From: Alphaproteobacteria bacterium
GTDB lineage: Bacteria > Pseudomonadota > Alphaproteobacteria > Micropepsales > Micropepsaceae
Length of the DNA: 64,000 nucleotides
Direction: 5' to 3'
Assembly (NCBI GenBank): GCA_017308475.1
Contig: JAFKEU010000006.1
Span: forward strand, 269,694-333,693
Made by a program: the position numbers and the translations under genes. This document shows, in pieces, positions 51,486-58,948 of the stretch; the first letter of the stretch is position 1; every line of letters starts with the position of its first letter. The notes beneath the pieces are model-generated. The model saw only the letters and a program-made list of their open reading frames with translations. It was not told where the DNA came from and searched no databases.

Positions 51486-52967
51486 CTACCAGATCACGGA
51501 AATATACTTGGCCTCGCAGAACTCGATCAGGCCGTGATGGCTGCCTTCGCGGCCCAGGCCCGAAGCCTTGACGCCGCCAAAGGGTGCTGCCGGGTCCGAC
51601 ATGATGCCGCGGTTGAGCCCGATCATGCCTGCCTCGATCTTCTCGCTGAGCTGCAAGCCGCGCTGCAGGTCCTGGGTATAAAGATACGCCGCCAGGCCAT
51701 ATTCGGTGTCGTTGGCCTTGCGGATGGCTTCGGCCTCGTCGTCGAAGGACTGCAGCGACACGACCGGTCCGAAAATCTCTTCCTTGATCATGTCGGCATT
51801 GTCGGGCACGTCCGCCAGAACCGTCGGCGGGTAATAGAACCCGGGACGGTTCAACCGCTGGCCGCCCAATAGCAGCTTGGCGCCCTTGGCGATGGCGTCA
51901 TCCACCAGTTCGCCGATCTTGACCACGGCCTTTTCGTTGACCATCGGGCCCAGCGTCGATTCCGGATCGGTGGCCTCGCCCAGCTTGATATCGGACATGC
52001 GCTTGACGATGCCGTCGGTGAAGCCCTTGTAGAGGTCCTTGTGGACATAGAAGCGGTTGGCGGCGGTACAGGCTTCGCCGCTGTTGCGCATCTTGGCCAG
52101 CATGGCGCCATCCAGCGCTGCTTCAAGGTCGGCATCCTTGCACACGATGAAGGGCGCGTTGCCGCCCAGCTCCATCGAAGACGAAATCACCTGGTCGGCG
52201 GCTTCCTTCAAAAGCGCCGTGCCCACCGGCGTGGAGCCGGTGAAGGAAACCTTTCGCACGCGCGGATCGTGCAGGATCGTCTTGGACAGCACGCTGGCTT
52301 TGGCGGTGGTCAGCACATTGACCACGCCCGCCGGCACACCGCAGTCATGCAGGATCTGGGCGACGGCAAAGGCGGTCAGCGGCGTCTCGGTGGCGGGCTT
52401 GCAGATGACGGTGCAGCCGGCGGCCAGGGCCGGGGCGATCTTGCGGGTGGCCATTGCCGCCGGATAGTTCCAGGGCGTGATCAGAAGCGCGATGCCCATG
52501 GGCTGATACTGCACCATGATGCGCGCGCCGCTGGCCGGCGCCATCGCCATCTCGCCCAGCACATGGCAGCATTCTTCCGCATACCAGCGGAAGAATTCGG
52601 CAGCATAGAGAACCTCGCTGCGCGAGTCCGGCAGTGCCTTGCCGTTCTCCAGGCTGATCAGGTACGCCAGCCATTCGATATTCTCGACCATCTTCTCATA
52701 ACATTTGCGCAGGATCTCGGCGCGCTGGCGCGGGGACGTCGCGGCCCAGCCGGCGGCCGCCTTGTCGGCGGCATCGACCGCCGCCATCGCATCCGATGCG
52801 TCGCAGTCGGCGACGTCGGTGATCTTGTTGCCGGTCGACGGATCAAAAACATCGACGCGCTTGCCGGTGGACGAATTCACCCACTTGCCGCCGATCCACA
52901 GGTCAGTGGGAATGGGGAAGGGCGCGGGACCGGTCTTGGGGGTGGGGATCTTCAGGGTGTTGGTCAT
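51486..52967 (-). CDS. gabD: NAD(P)-dependent succinate-semialdehyde dehydrogenase
   Basis: A 493-residue aldehyde dehydrogenase. TPWNYPAAMATRKIAPALAAGCTVICKPATETPLTAFA is the cofactor region, FTGSTPVGTALLKEAA the NAD-binding turn, ELGGNAPFIVC holds the catalytic Glu and GEACTAANRF the nucleophile Cys300. The overall pattern is closest to succinate-semialdehyde dehydrogenases (GabD/SSADH). It would make succinate from succinate semialdehyde. It is the last gene of a three-gene minus-strand operon with an Fe-type alcohol dehydrogenase and an Ldh-family enzyme, 20 bp from its neighbour. Related semialdehydes are possible substrates. Confidence 0.85.
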   Translation of the reverse strand: MTNTLKIPTPKTGPAPFPIPTDLWIGGKWVNSSTGKRVDVFDPSTGNKITDVADCDASDAMAAVDAADKAAAGWAATSPRQRAEILRKCYEKMVENIEWLAYLISLENGKALPDSRSEVLYAAEFFRWYAEECCHVLGEMAMAPASGARIMVQYQPMGIALLITPWNYPAAMATRKIAPALAAGCTVICKPATETPLTAFAVAQILHDCGVPAGVVNVLTTAKASVLSKTILHDPRVRKVSFTGSTPVGTALLKEAADQVISSSMELGGNAPFIVCKDADLEAALDGAMLAKMRNSGEACTAANRFYVHKDLYKGFTDGIVKRMSDIKLGEATDPESTLGPMVNEKAVVKIGELVDDAIAKGAKLLLGGQRLNRPGFYYPPTVLADVPDNADMIKEEIFGPVVSLQSFDDEAEAIRKANDTEYGLAAYLYTQDLQRGLQLSEKIEAGMIGLNRGIMSDPAAPFGGVKASGLGREGSHHGLIEFCEAKYISVIW

Positions 52968-52987
52968 GGAGCTCTCTATATTGAAGG

Positions 52988-54223
52988 TCAGGACGCCAGC
53001 GCGGCGCGGTCGCCGGTGAAGGCGGCACGGGTGATCGCCTTCATCGCATCCACATCGAGCTTGCGGGGATTGTTGTTGACCAGGCGGGCGGCGCCGATGG
53101 CCGCTTCCGCCGTCCAGTCCTGCTTGTCTTCCGGCAGGCCCAGTTCCTTCAGCGTGACCGGAATCTTGATCTCCTTGAGCAGGGCAGCAACCGCGTCGAT
53201 CAGCCTGTGCGACAGTTCTTCGTCCGTGCCGGCTCCATCATTGCCGGAAAGACCGATGGCGCGGGCGATCTCGGCAAAGGCGGATACACAGGCCGGGCGG
53301 TTGAACTCCATCACATAGGGCATCAGCAGCGCCACGCCCATGCCGTGGGGGGTATGGGTCTCGTTGCCGACGGGATACTGGATGGCGTGCGCCGCCGCGG
53401 TGCCCGCGGTGCCAAAGGCGCAGCCGGCGGCCAGCGAGGCCAGCATCATCTTCTCGCGCGCCGCGATGTTTGTGCCGTCCTTCACCGCAGTGGGCAGGGC
53501 CTCGAAAATGTTCTTCAGCGCCAGAAGGCCGAACACATCGCTCAGCGCATTCTTGCCGACAAAGACATTCTTCACGGTCAGGTCGGGCGTCACGTCACGG
53601 CGGGCGGCGGTGAAGCTCTCGATGGCGTGGGTCAGCGCGTCGGCGCCGCTGACGGCGGTCAGGCCGGGCGGGCAGGTCAGGGTCAGCTCGGGATCGCACA
53701 CCGCCACGCGCGGGATCAGGTAGGGGCTGGAGATACCCACCTTGGTGCCGCGCTCGGTGTCGGCGATCACCGCCACGGGCGTCACTTCCGAACCGGTGCC
53801 GGAGGTTGTGGGCACCGCGATCACCGGCGCCACGGGGCCGGGTATCTTGTTCTCGCCGTAATAGTCGCGCAGCGAGCCGCCATGCTGCAGCAACACGGCC
53901 ACGCACTTGGCCATGTCCATGCACGAGCCGCCGCCGATGCCCAGCACCACGTCGGGCTTGTAGCCGGCATACTCCTCGACGCAGGCGGTGATGCCGGCCA
54001 TGGGCAGGTCGGCCTCGGTGCGGTCATAGACCTTCACCTCCACGCCGTTCGCCGCGATGTCGGCGACAATGGCCTTGAATTCGGCGTCCTGGCCCATGCG
54101 GGCGTCGGTGCATACCAGGGCGCGCCGGCCGATCTGCGCGGTCATCATCCCGATTCCCTTGCGCTGACCGGAGCCGAACACCACCGAGGCGGGCAGGCGC
54201 AGGGCGCCGAAAATTCCACTCAT
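52988..54223 (-). CDS. iron-containing alcohol dehydrogenase
   Basis: A 411-residue group III (Fe-type) alcohol dehydrogenase. The nucleotide-binding segment LGIGGGSCMDMAKCVAVLLQ is followed by VIAVPTTSGTGSEVTPVAVI, with DALTHAIESFTA and GTAAAHAIQYPVGNETHTPHGMG providing the metal-binding Asp and His residues. Next to SSADH, a 4-hydroxybutyrate dehydrogenase role is plausible (inference), but 1,3-propanediol-type and other activities cannot be excluded. The ATG at 54223 has AGGAAAGGAAA upstream and lies 1 bp past the Ldh gene stop. Confidence 0.9.
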   Translation of the reverse strand: MSGIFGALRLPASVVFGSGQRKGIGMMTAQIGRRALVCTDARMGQDAEFKAIVADIAANGVEVKVYDRTEADLPMAGITACVEEYAGYKPDVVLGIGGGSCMDMAKCVAVLLQHGGSLRDYYGENKIPGPVAPVIAVPTTSGTGSEVTPVAVIADTERGTKVGISSPYLIPRVAVCDPELTLTCPPGLTAVSGADALTHAIESFTAARRDVTPDLTVKNVFVGKNALSDVFGLLALKNIFEALPTAVKDGTNIAAREKMMLASLAAGCAFGTAGTAAAHAIQYPVGNETHTPHGMGVALLMPYVMEFNRPACVSAFAEIARAIGLSGNDGAGTDEELSHRLIDAVAALLKEIKIPVTLKELGLPEDKQDWTAEAAIGAARLVNNNPRKLDVDAMKAITRAAFTGDRAALAS

Positions 54224-54224
54224 G

Positions 54225-55244
54225 CTAGTTTCCTTTCCTGGATTCGGCGGCCAGCTTCGTGAGGTCGTCCCACAAGCCGTCGTCGAGATAGACCCCGATT
54301 TCCTGTGATTTCTCGCGCGTGGCGCGTGCCCGGTCGCCTGGTACCACCACCGGCTGGGCCGGATCGGCGGGCGCGGCGTTTCGGATGTCGTCCAGATAGG
54401 CTGTGACGATGGCCTTGGCGGCCGCCGCATGCTGCGGGGCGATGACGATGAACAGGTCGCCCTTGTTGGAGACCTCCACCGAATCCAGCGTGCCTTTCAC
54501 ATGCGTGCCGATGCCCGACAGCGCCAGCGAAGCGACCAGCACCTCGAACGCCAGGCCCAGGGCATAACCCTTGGGCCCGCCGAACGGGGCGATCGCGCCC
54601 TTCTTGGCCGCCACCGCGTCGGTGGTGGGATCACCATTCTCGTCCAGCGCCCAGCCCGAAGGGATCGGCGCGCCGCGATTGGCGTGGTCGTGAATCTTGC
54701 CCATCGAAACCAGGCCCGTGGCCATGTCCAGCACCATGGGATGCGGATCGGCCGGCACGCCGATGGCGATGGGATTGGTGCCGATCATCGCCTTGCGCCC
54801 GCCCCAGGGGTGGACCAGCGCCTCGCTGATGGTCAGCCCGATGATGGTCAGGCCCTGCTCGGCAACCTGTTCGGCATAATAGGCCAGCGCCCCCAGGTGA
54901 TTGCAGTTGCGGATAGCTGCGATGGCGATGCCGTCCTCACGGGCGCGCGGAACGATGGCGTCCAGCGCCGACTGAACCACCACGGGCCCCAGGCCGTGCA
55001 TCCCGTCGACGCTGAGGAAATTGCGCGACGACCAGACCTGCGCGCCGGTGGCGCCGGGCACCGACAGGCCCGCCTGGATGCGCTCGATCACCCGGCGAAG
55101 GCGCAAGAGGCCGTGACTGGGAATGCCCCGCATCTCCGCGTCGATGAACAGCCCGGCCTGGATTTTGGCATGTTCGGGGGGCACCCCGTTGCCAGTCAGG
55201 ATGCCCTCGGCCAGGGCGCGCAGTTTGTCGACCGGAACCAGCAT
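54225..55244 (-). CDS. Ldh/MDH2-family malate/lactate-type dehydrogenase
   Basis: A 339-residue member of the Ldh family that includes malate, L-lactate, ureidoglycolate and sulfolactate dehydrogenases (AllD/YbiC/ComC). Motifs are PPEHAKIQAGLFIDAEMRGIPSHGLLRLRRVIERI, then GIAIAAIRNCNHLGALAYYAEQVAE, ALVHPWGGRKAMIGTNPIAIGVP, and KGAIAPFGGPKGYALGLAFEVLV. Substrate unresolved; in this operon a 2-hydroxy acid is likely. It is first in the minus-strand operon, and a 12-bp palindrome lies 12-23 bp before its ATG. Confidence 0.88.
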   Translation of the reverse strand: MLVPVDKLRALAEGILTGNGVPPEHAKIQAGLFIDAEMRGIPSHGLLRLRRVIERIQAGLSVPGATGAQVWSSRNFLSVDGMHGLGPVVVQSALDAIVPRAREDGIAIAAIRNCNHLGALAYYAEQVAEQGLTIIGLTISEALVHPWGGRKAMIGTNPIAIGVPADPHPMVLDMATGLVSMGKIHDHANRGAPIPSGWALDENGDPTTDAVAAKKGAIAPFGGPKGYALGLAFEVLVASLALSGIGTHVKGTLDSVEVSNKGDLFIVIAPQHAAAAKAIVTAYLDDIRNAAPADPAQPVVVPGDRARATREKSQEIGVYLDDGLWDDLTKLAAESRKGN

Positions 55245-55255
55245 GACGATGCTAT

Positions 55256-55267
55256 ATCCTATAGGAT
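55256..55267. promoter_or_regulatory. 12-bp perfect palindrome, putative GntR/FCD operator
   Basis: ATCCTATAGGAT, embedded in TATATCCTATAGGATTGT, sits between the divergent Ldh-operon start (55244) and the GntR gene (55337). FCD-type regulators commonly bind such short AT-rich palindromes in their own promoter regions. The regulator link is inference from position. Confidence 0.6.
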
Positions 55268-55336
55268 TGTGGGACCGTATGGGGTATGCTGCGCGCGGTC
55301 AACCGGAAAATCCACGCCGGAGAGCGGAAAAAACGC

Positions 55337-56017
55337 ATGTCAGCCAGCGGCCAGAGCAGGGGCCAGATTGAGCGCCCTTCGGGGCTCGCGGATAGCGTCT
55401 ACCGGCGCATCCGGGCGGACATCATGTCCCTGAAGCTGCCGCCGGATTCGCGCATCTCGATGGACAGCCTGGCGCGCGAATTGGGCGTCTCCCAGACCCC
55501 GATCCGCGAGGCGCTGTCGATGCTGGAGGCCAACGGCCTTGTCACCCGCAAGCAGTTTTCCGGCTATTGCACCGCCCCGCGCCTGACCCGGGCCCAGCTG
55601 GACGAGCTGTTCGAATTCCGCCTGCTGGTGGAACCGCATGCCGCGCGCAAGGCGGCGCAGGCATTGGGCGAAGGCGATGCCGCGCGCCTGAAGGAAACGG
55701 CGGGCCGGATGGACGCCAGCCGCATGCCGCCGGGCGAGGCATCCCACGAGAATTTCGCCGACAGCGATACCGAATTCCATCGCCAGATCGCGCTGGGCGC
55801 CGGCAACGGCCTGATCGCGGATTCCCTGGCGCGCCTGCACATCCATGTGCAGATCTTCCGTTCCAGCTTCGGCAGTGAACTGGCGGCCGAAGCGGTGGCC
55901 GAACATGCCCGCGTGCTGGACGCCATCCTGGCGCACGACGGCGACGCCGCCGAAGGCGCGATGAAGGGGCACATCGAGCGCAGCTGGCGCCGGTTGCGCG
56001 GGCTGACGGCGGGCTAG
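55337..56017 (+). CDS. GntR-family regulator, FCD type
   Basis: A 226-residue regulator. The N-terminal winged helix contains LADSVYRRIRADIMSLKLPPDSRISMDSLARELGVSQTPIREALSMLEANGLV, and a C-terminal FCD effector domain contains ELFEFRLLVEPHAARKAAQAL and TEFHRQIALGAGN, with His/Asp metal ligands and EHARVLDAILAHDGDAAEGAM. It probably controls the divergent Ldh-FeADH-SSADH operon in response to a carboxylic-acid ligand. The start at 55337 is preceded by GCGGAAA; ATG 55286 is in frame upstream. Confidence 0.9.
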   Translation: MSASGQSRGQIERPSGLADSVYRRIRADIMSLKLPPDSRISMDSLARELGVSQTPIREALSMLEANGLVTRKQFSGYCTAPRLTRAQLDELFEFRLLVEPHAARKAAQALGEGDAARLKETAGRMDASRMPPGEASHENFADSDTEFHRQIALGAGNGLIADSLARLHIHVQIFRSSFGSELAAEAVAEHARVLDAILAHDGDAAEGAMKGHIERSWRRLRGLTAG

Positions 56018-56076
56018 CCGCATCCGGTCAGGCTCTGTACATTGGACACGGGACGCTCCGTGGACAGGGTGATGTC

Positions 56077-56832
56077 ATGCAGACCAAGGTCGACGAAATC
56101 GCCCAGGGTATCTTTCGCCTCTCCACTCACGTTCCTGAAATCGCGCCCCCGGCCGGGTTCACCTTCAACCAGTTTCTCATCCTGGGAGACGAGCCCCTGC
56201 TGTTTCACACCGGCCCCCGGCGGATGTTTCCGCTGGTGCGCGAAGCCGTCGGCGGGCTGATCGCGCCGGAGCAGCTGCGTTGGATCACCTTCGGTCACTA
56301 CGAGGCGGACGAATGCGGTGCGATGAATGACTGGCTGGCCATCGCCCCCCAGGCCCAGGTTGCCCACGGTCAGACGGCCTGCGACGTGTCGCTGAACGAC
56401 ATGGCCGATCGCACGCCCCGCGTTCTGAAAGATGGGGAGACGATCGACCTGGGCAAGGGCAGGCGCGTCCGCTATCTCGATACGCCCCATGTTCCGCATG
56501 GCTGGGAAGCTGGCCTTCTCTACGAGGAAGGAACGGGTACGCTGTTGTGCGGCGATCTGTTCACCCAGCTTGGCGACGATCGCGCCTTGACCCATTCCGA
56601 TATCGTGGGCCCGGCCATCATGGCCGAAGACATGTTCCACTATTCCAGTCTGAACCCCGGCATGGGCAGGACCATTCGCGGGCTGGCGGGCCTGAACCCC
56701 CGCACGCTGGCGCTGATGCACGGCCCGTCTTTCGCCGGCGATTGTCGTGCGGCGCTCGAAGCGCTGGCGGACAGCTACGACCGGCGCGTACGCGATTATC
56801 CGCATGCGGCGGCGCAGGCTGCAATCGCCTGA
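56077..56832 (+). CDS. metallo-beta-lactamase-fold protein with flavodiiron-type ligands
   Basis: A 251-residue MBL-fold protein. The usual HxHxDH metal motif is replaced by HYEADE at residues 74-79, that is H-x-E-x-D as in flavodiiron proteins and oxygen-binding diiron proteins. Further ligands may be His in TPHVPHGWEAG, Asp in CGDLFTQLGD and His in LMHGPSF. There is no flavodoxin domain, so it resembles stand-alone ODP-like diiron proteins. It lies 59 bp after the GntR gene on the same strand. Confidence 0.8.
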   Translation: MQTKVDEIAQGIFRLSTHVPEIAPPAGFTFNQFLILGDEPLLFHTGPRRMFPLVREAVGGLIAPEQLRWITFGHYEADECGAMNDWLAIAPQAQVAHGQTACDVSLNDMADRTPRVLKDGETIDLGKGRRVRYLDTPHVPHGWEAGLLYEEGTGTLLCGDLFTQLGDDRALTHSDIVGPAIMAEDMFHYSSLNPGMGRTIRGLAGLNPRTLALMHGPSFAGDCRAALEALADSYDRRVRDYPHAAAQAAIA

Positions 56833-57171
56833 TCGCGACCGGCGCGCGCCGCAACATTACAACTTGTCCGCCTCCCTGTTGCGCGGAGCTAGACTGGCCG
56901 CGATGCATTGGAGCCGCGCGTGCCTGTCCAACCTTTATCCGCCGGTCCGGCGGCCGGCCTATCCACACTTTTGCGCTCATTCCGCGCGCCCCTGTCCAAC
57001 GGGCGCGCCGCGGAAAGCCTCGAATTCCTGTTTTTCCGGGGGGAGGGGGGTGGCGCGAAACTGAGAAAACGAATACCGGCCTGCCTGGCGCGCCTTATCC
57101 GCCGCGCTTCCGCAGGCCGCAACAAACACCGGCTGTCACGGCCTGCACGCGCAGGCCATCAGGTTCGGACG
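56833..57171. other. 339-bp intergenic region without recognised gene
   Basis: It lies between the MBL-fold gene and the convergent RraA-like gene. It contains G-rich GGGGGGAGGGGGG near 57040 and short GC palindromes. Any open frame on the plus strand continues antisense into the RraA-like gene and lacks similarity or an SD. I see no RNA gene or clear terminator. Confidence 0.4.
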
Positions 57172-57876
57172 CTACTCGCCCTGCGTCTTCTTCCAGGCTT
57201 CGTAGCGTGCCCGCGTTTCGGCATTGGCGGGATAAAGGCCCGGCAGGGGAACACCGCGGCGCACCTCGTCGATCACCCAGCCCTCATGGCGTTCCTGTTC
57301 GATGGCCTGTTCGGTGACTTCGGCCAGCATCATCTTGGGGATCACCACCGCGCCGTCGCCATCCGCGGAAATGATGTCGCCGGGAAAGATGGCGACGCCG
57401 CCGCAGCCGACCGGTTCGTTCCAGGCGACGAAAGTCAGCCCCGCAACCGACGCGGGGGCCGCGGCACCCGCGCACCAGACCGGAAGGCCAGTCGCCAGCA
57501 CGCCTTCCATGTCGCGCATCACCCCATCGGTGATCAGCGCGCCGACCTTCTTGTGCGCCATGCGCGCGCACAGGATATCGCCGAAAATGCCGGCGTCGGT
57601 CACGCCCATCGCGCCGGCCACGGCGATGTCGCCGTCGGCCATCGCCTCGATCGCCGCGCGGGTGGAGATGGGCGAGGCCCAGCTGGCGGGCGTCGCCAGG
57701 TCCTCACGCGCGGGCACGAAGCGCAGGGTAAAAGCCGGTCCGACAACCCGCGTCTGGCCCGGCTGTTTCGGAAAGGCGCCGCGGATCCACACATTGCGCA
57801 GGCCCTTCTTCAACAGGACCGTGGTGAGGGTGGCGGTGGAAATGCCTTGCAGCGTGGTCTTGGTCGCGTCGTCCAT
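57172..57876 (-). CDS. RraA-like / HMG-CHA aldolase-family protein
   Basis: A 234-residue member of the RraA/4-carboxy-4-hydroxy-2-oxoadipate aldolase family. ATLTTVLLKKGLRNVWIRGAFPKQPGQTRVVGPAFTLRFVP is the N-terminal part. GVTDAGIFGDILCARMAHKKVGALITDGVMRDMEGV is the core, with the RD residues that bind metal in class II pyruvate aldolases, and GVAIFPGDIISADGDGAVVIPKMM completes it. Both an RNase E regulator and an aldolase role exist in the family; the catabolic neighbourhood and the longer length favour an aldolase or decarboxylase (inference). Confidence 0.85.
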   Translation of the reverse strand: MDDATKTTLQGISTATLTTVLLKKGLRNVWIRGAFPKQPGQTRVVGPAFTLRFVPAREDLATPASWASPISTRAAIEAMADGDIAVAGAMGVTDAGIFGDILCARMAHKKVGALITDGVMRDMEGVLATGLPVWCAGAAAPASVAGLTFVAWNEPVGCGGVAIFPGDIISADGDGAVVIPKMMLAEVTEQAIEQERHEGWVIDEVRRGVPLPGLYPANAETRARYEAWKKTQGE

Positions 57877-57907
57877 GGCGTTCTCTGTTGGTGACGTCCC
57901 GATGAAT

Positions 57908-58882
57908 TCAAAGTGTCTTGGCGACTTCGCTCAGGATTTCGAGGCTCCTGCACCGGGCCGCAATATCGAATATCTGCGAGGTGACGATGATTTCGTCGGG
58001 ATTGTACAGCGCGATGAAGGAGGTCAGGCCTTTCGCCACGGTCGCGCGGCTGCCGACCAACGAAAAGCGGAAAAAGTGCCGCAGCAACGCCAGTTTTTTG
58101 GGGTCGATGGTGGATTCATAATTCTCGATCGGCGGCGGCAAGGGATCGACCGTCGCCTGCTGCGCGGAGGAGTGCAGAAAGCGCCCCTCCTCGTCCGTAT
58201 CGGCCGCGGCCACGCTGAGCGACAGCATCACATGGGGCTTGGCCAACTGGGCCGACGGTACGAACTGGCTGCGATAGACGGTCAACGCCCTGCCGACGTC
58301 GTCAGGCGCGAAATGCGATGCATAGGCGAAGGGCAATCCAAGACTGGCCGCCAATTGTGCCGCTCCAACGCTCGATCCCAGCATCCACACCGGTACGGCG
58401 GTGCCTTCGCCAGGAATGGCCCGCACCGCGGCGGGGGGCGAACCCGCCGCGGGTACGCTCATATAACGCAGCAATTCCGCCACATTGGCCGGAAATTGCT
58501 GCTCGTCGCCGGGCACCCGGCGCAGTGCGCGCATGGTTGCATCGTCACTCTTGATGCCACGGCCAAGGCCCAGGTCGATGCGATCGGGAAAGAGTGCGGC
58601 CAGGGTGCCGAACTGCTCCGCCACCATGAGAGGCGAATGATTGGGCAGCATGATGCCGCCGGCGCCGATGCGGATCGTCCGCGTGCCCATCGCGATGTAT
58701 GCCATCACGACCGAGGTTGCGGAGCTCGCGACGCTGGGCGTGTTGTGGTGCTCCACCACCCAGTAGCGCGCATAGCCGAGCGCTTCGGCACGCTGCGCCA
58801 ATTGCAGACTCTCGTGGAGAGTGGAAGCAATATCTCCACCCTGCCTGATTGGCGTGAGATCCAGAATCGAGAGCGGCTTCAT
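57908..58882 (-). CDS. luciferase-like monooxygenase (LLM class flavin-dependent oxidoreductase)
   Basis: A 324-residue bacterial-luciferase-fold protein of the MsnO8-like group. MKPLSILDLTPIRQGGD starts the barrel, RYWVVEHHNTPSVASSATSVVMAYIAMGTRTIRIGAGGIMLPNHSPLMVAEQFGTLAALFPDRIDLGLGRG is the family signature, and LGSSVGAAQLAASLGLPFAYASHF completes it. It probably uses reduced FMN and O2 or F420-like cofactors; substrate unknown. It lies between the RraA-like and PQQ genes on the same strand, with gaps of 31 bp and 66 bp. Confidence 0.88.
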   Translation of the reverse strand: MKPLSILDLTPIRQGGDIASTLHESLQLAQRAEALGYARYWVVEHHNTPSVASSATSVVMAYIAMGTRTIRIGAGGIMLPNHSPLMVAEQFGTLAALFPDRIDLGLGRGIKSDDATMRALRRVPGDEQQFPANVAELLRYMSVPAAGSPPAAVRAIPGEGTAVPVWMLGSSVGAAQLAASLGLPFAYASHFAPDDVGRALTVYRSQFVPSAQLAKPHVMLSLSVAAADTDEEGRFLHSSAQQATVDPLPPPIENYESTIDPKKLALLRHFFRFSLVGSRATVAKGLTSFIALYNPDEIIVTSQIFDIAARCRSLEILSEVAKTL

Positions 58883-58948
58883 GCCGGCATTTCCCCCTGG
58901 CCCTTCAGGGGGGCCGCCCGGGACATAAGCGGAGTGCCTAAGCCATTG

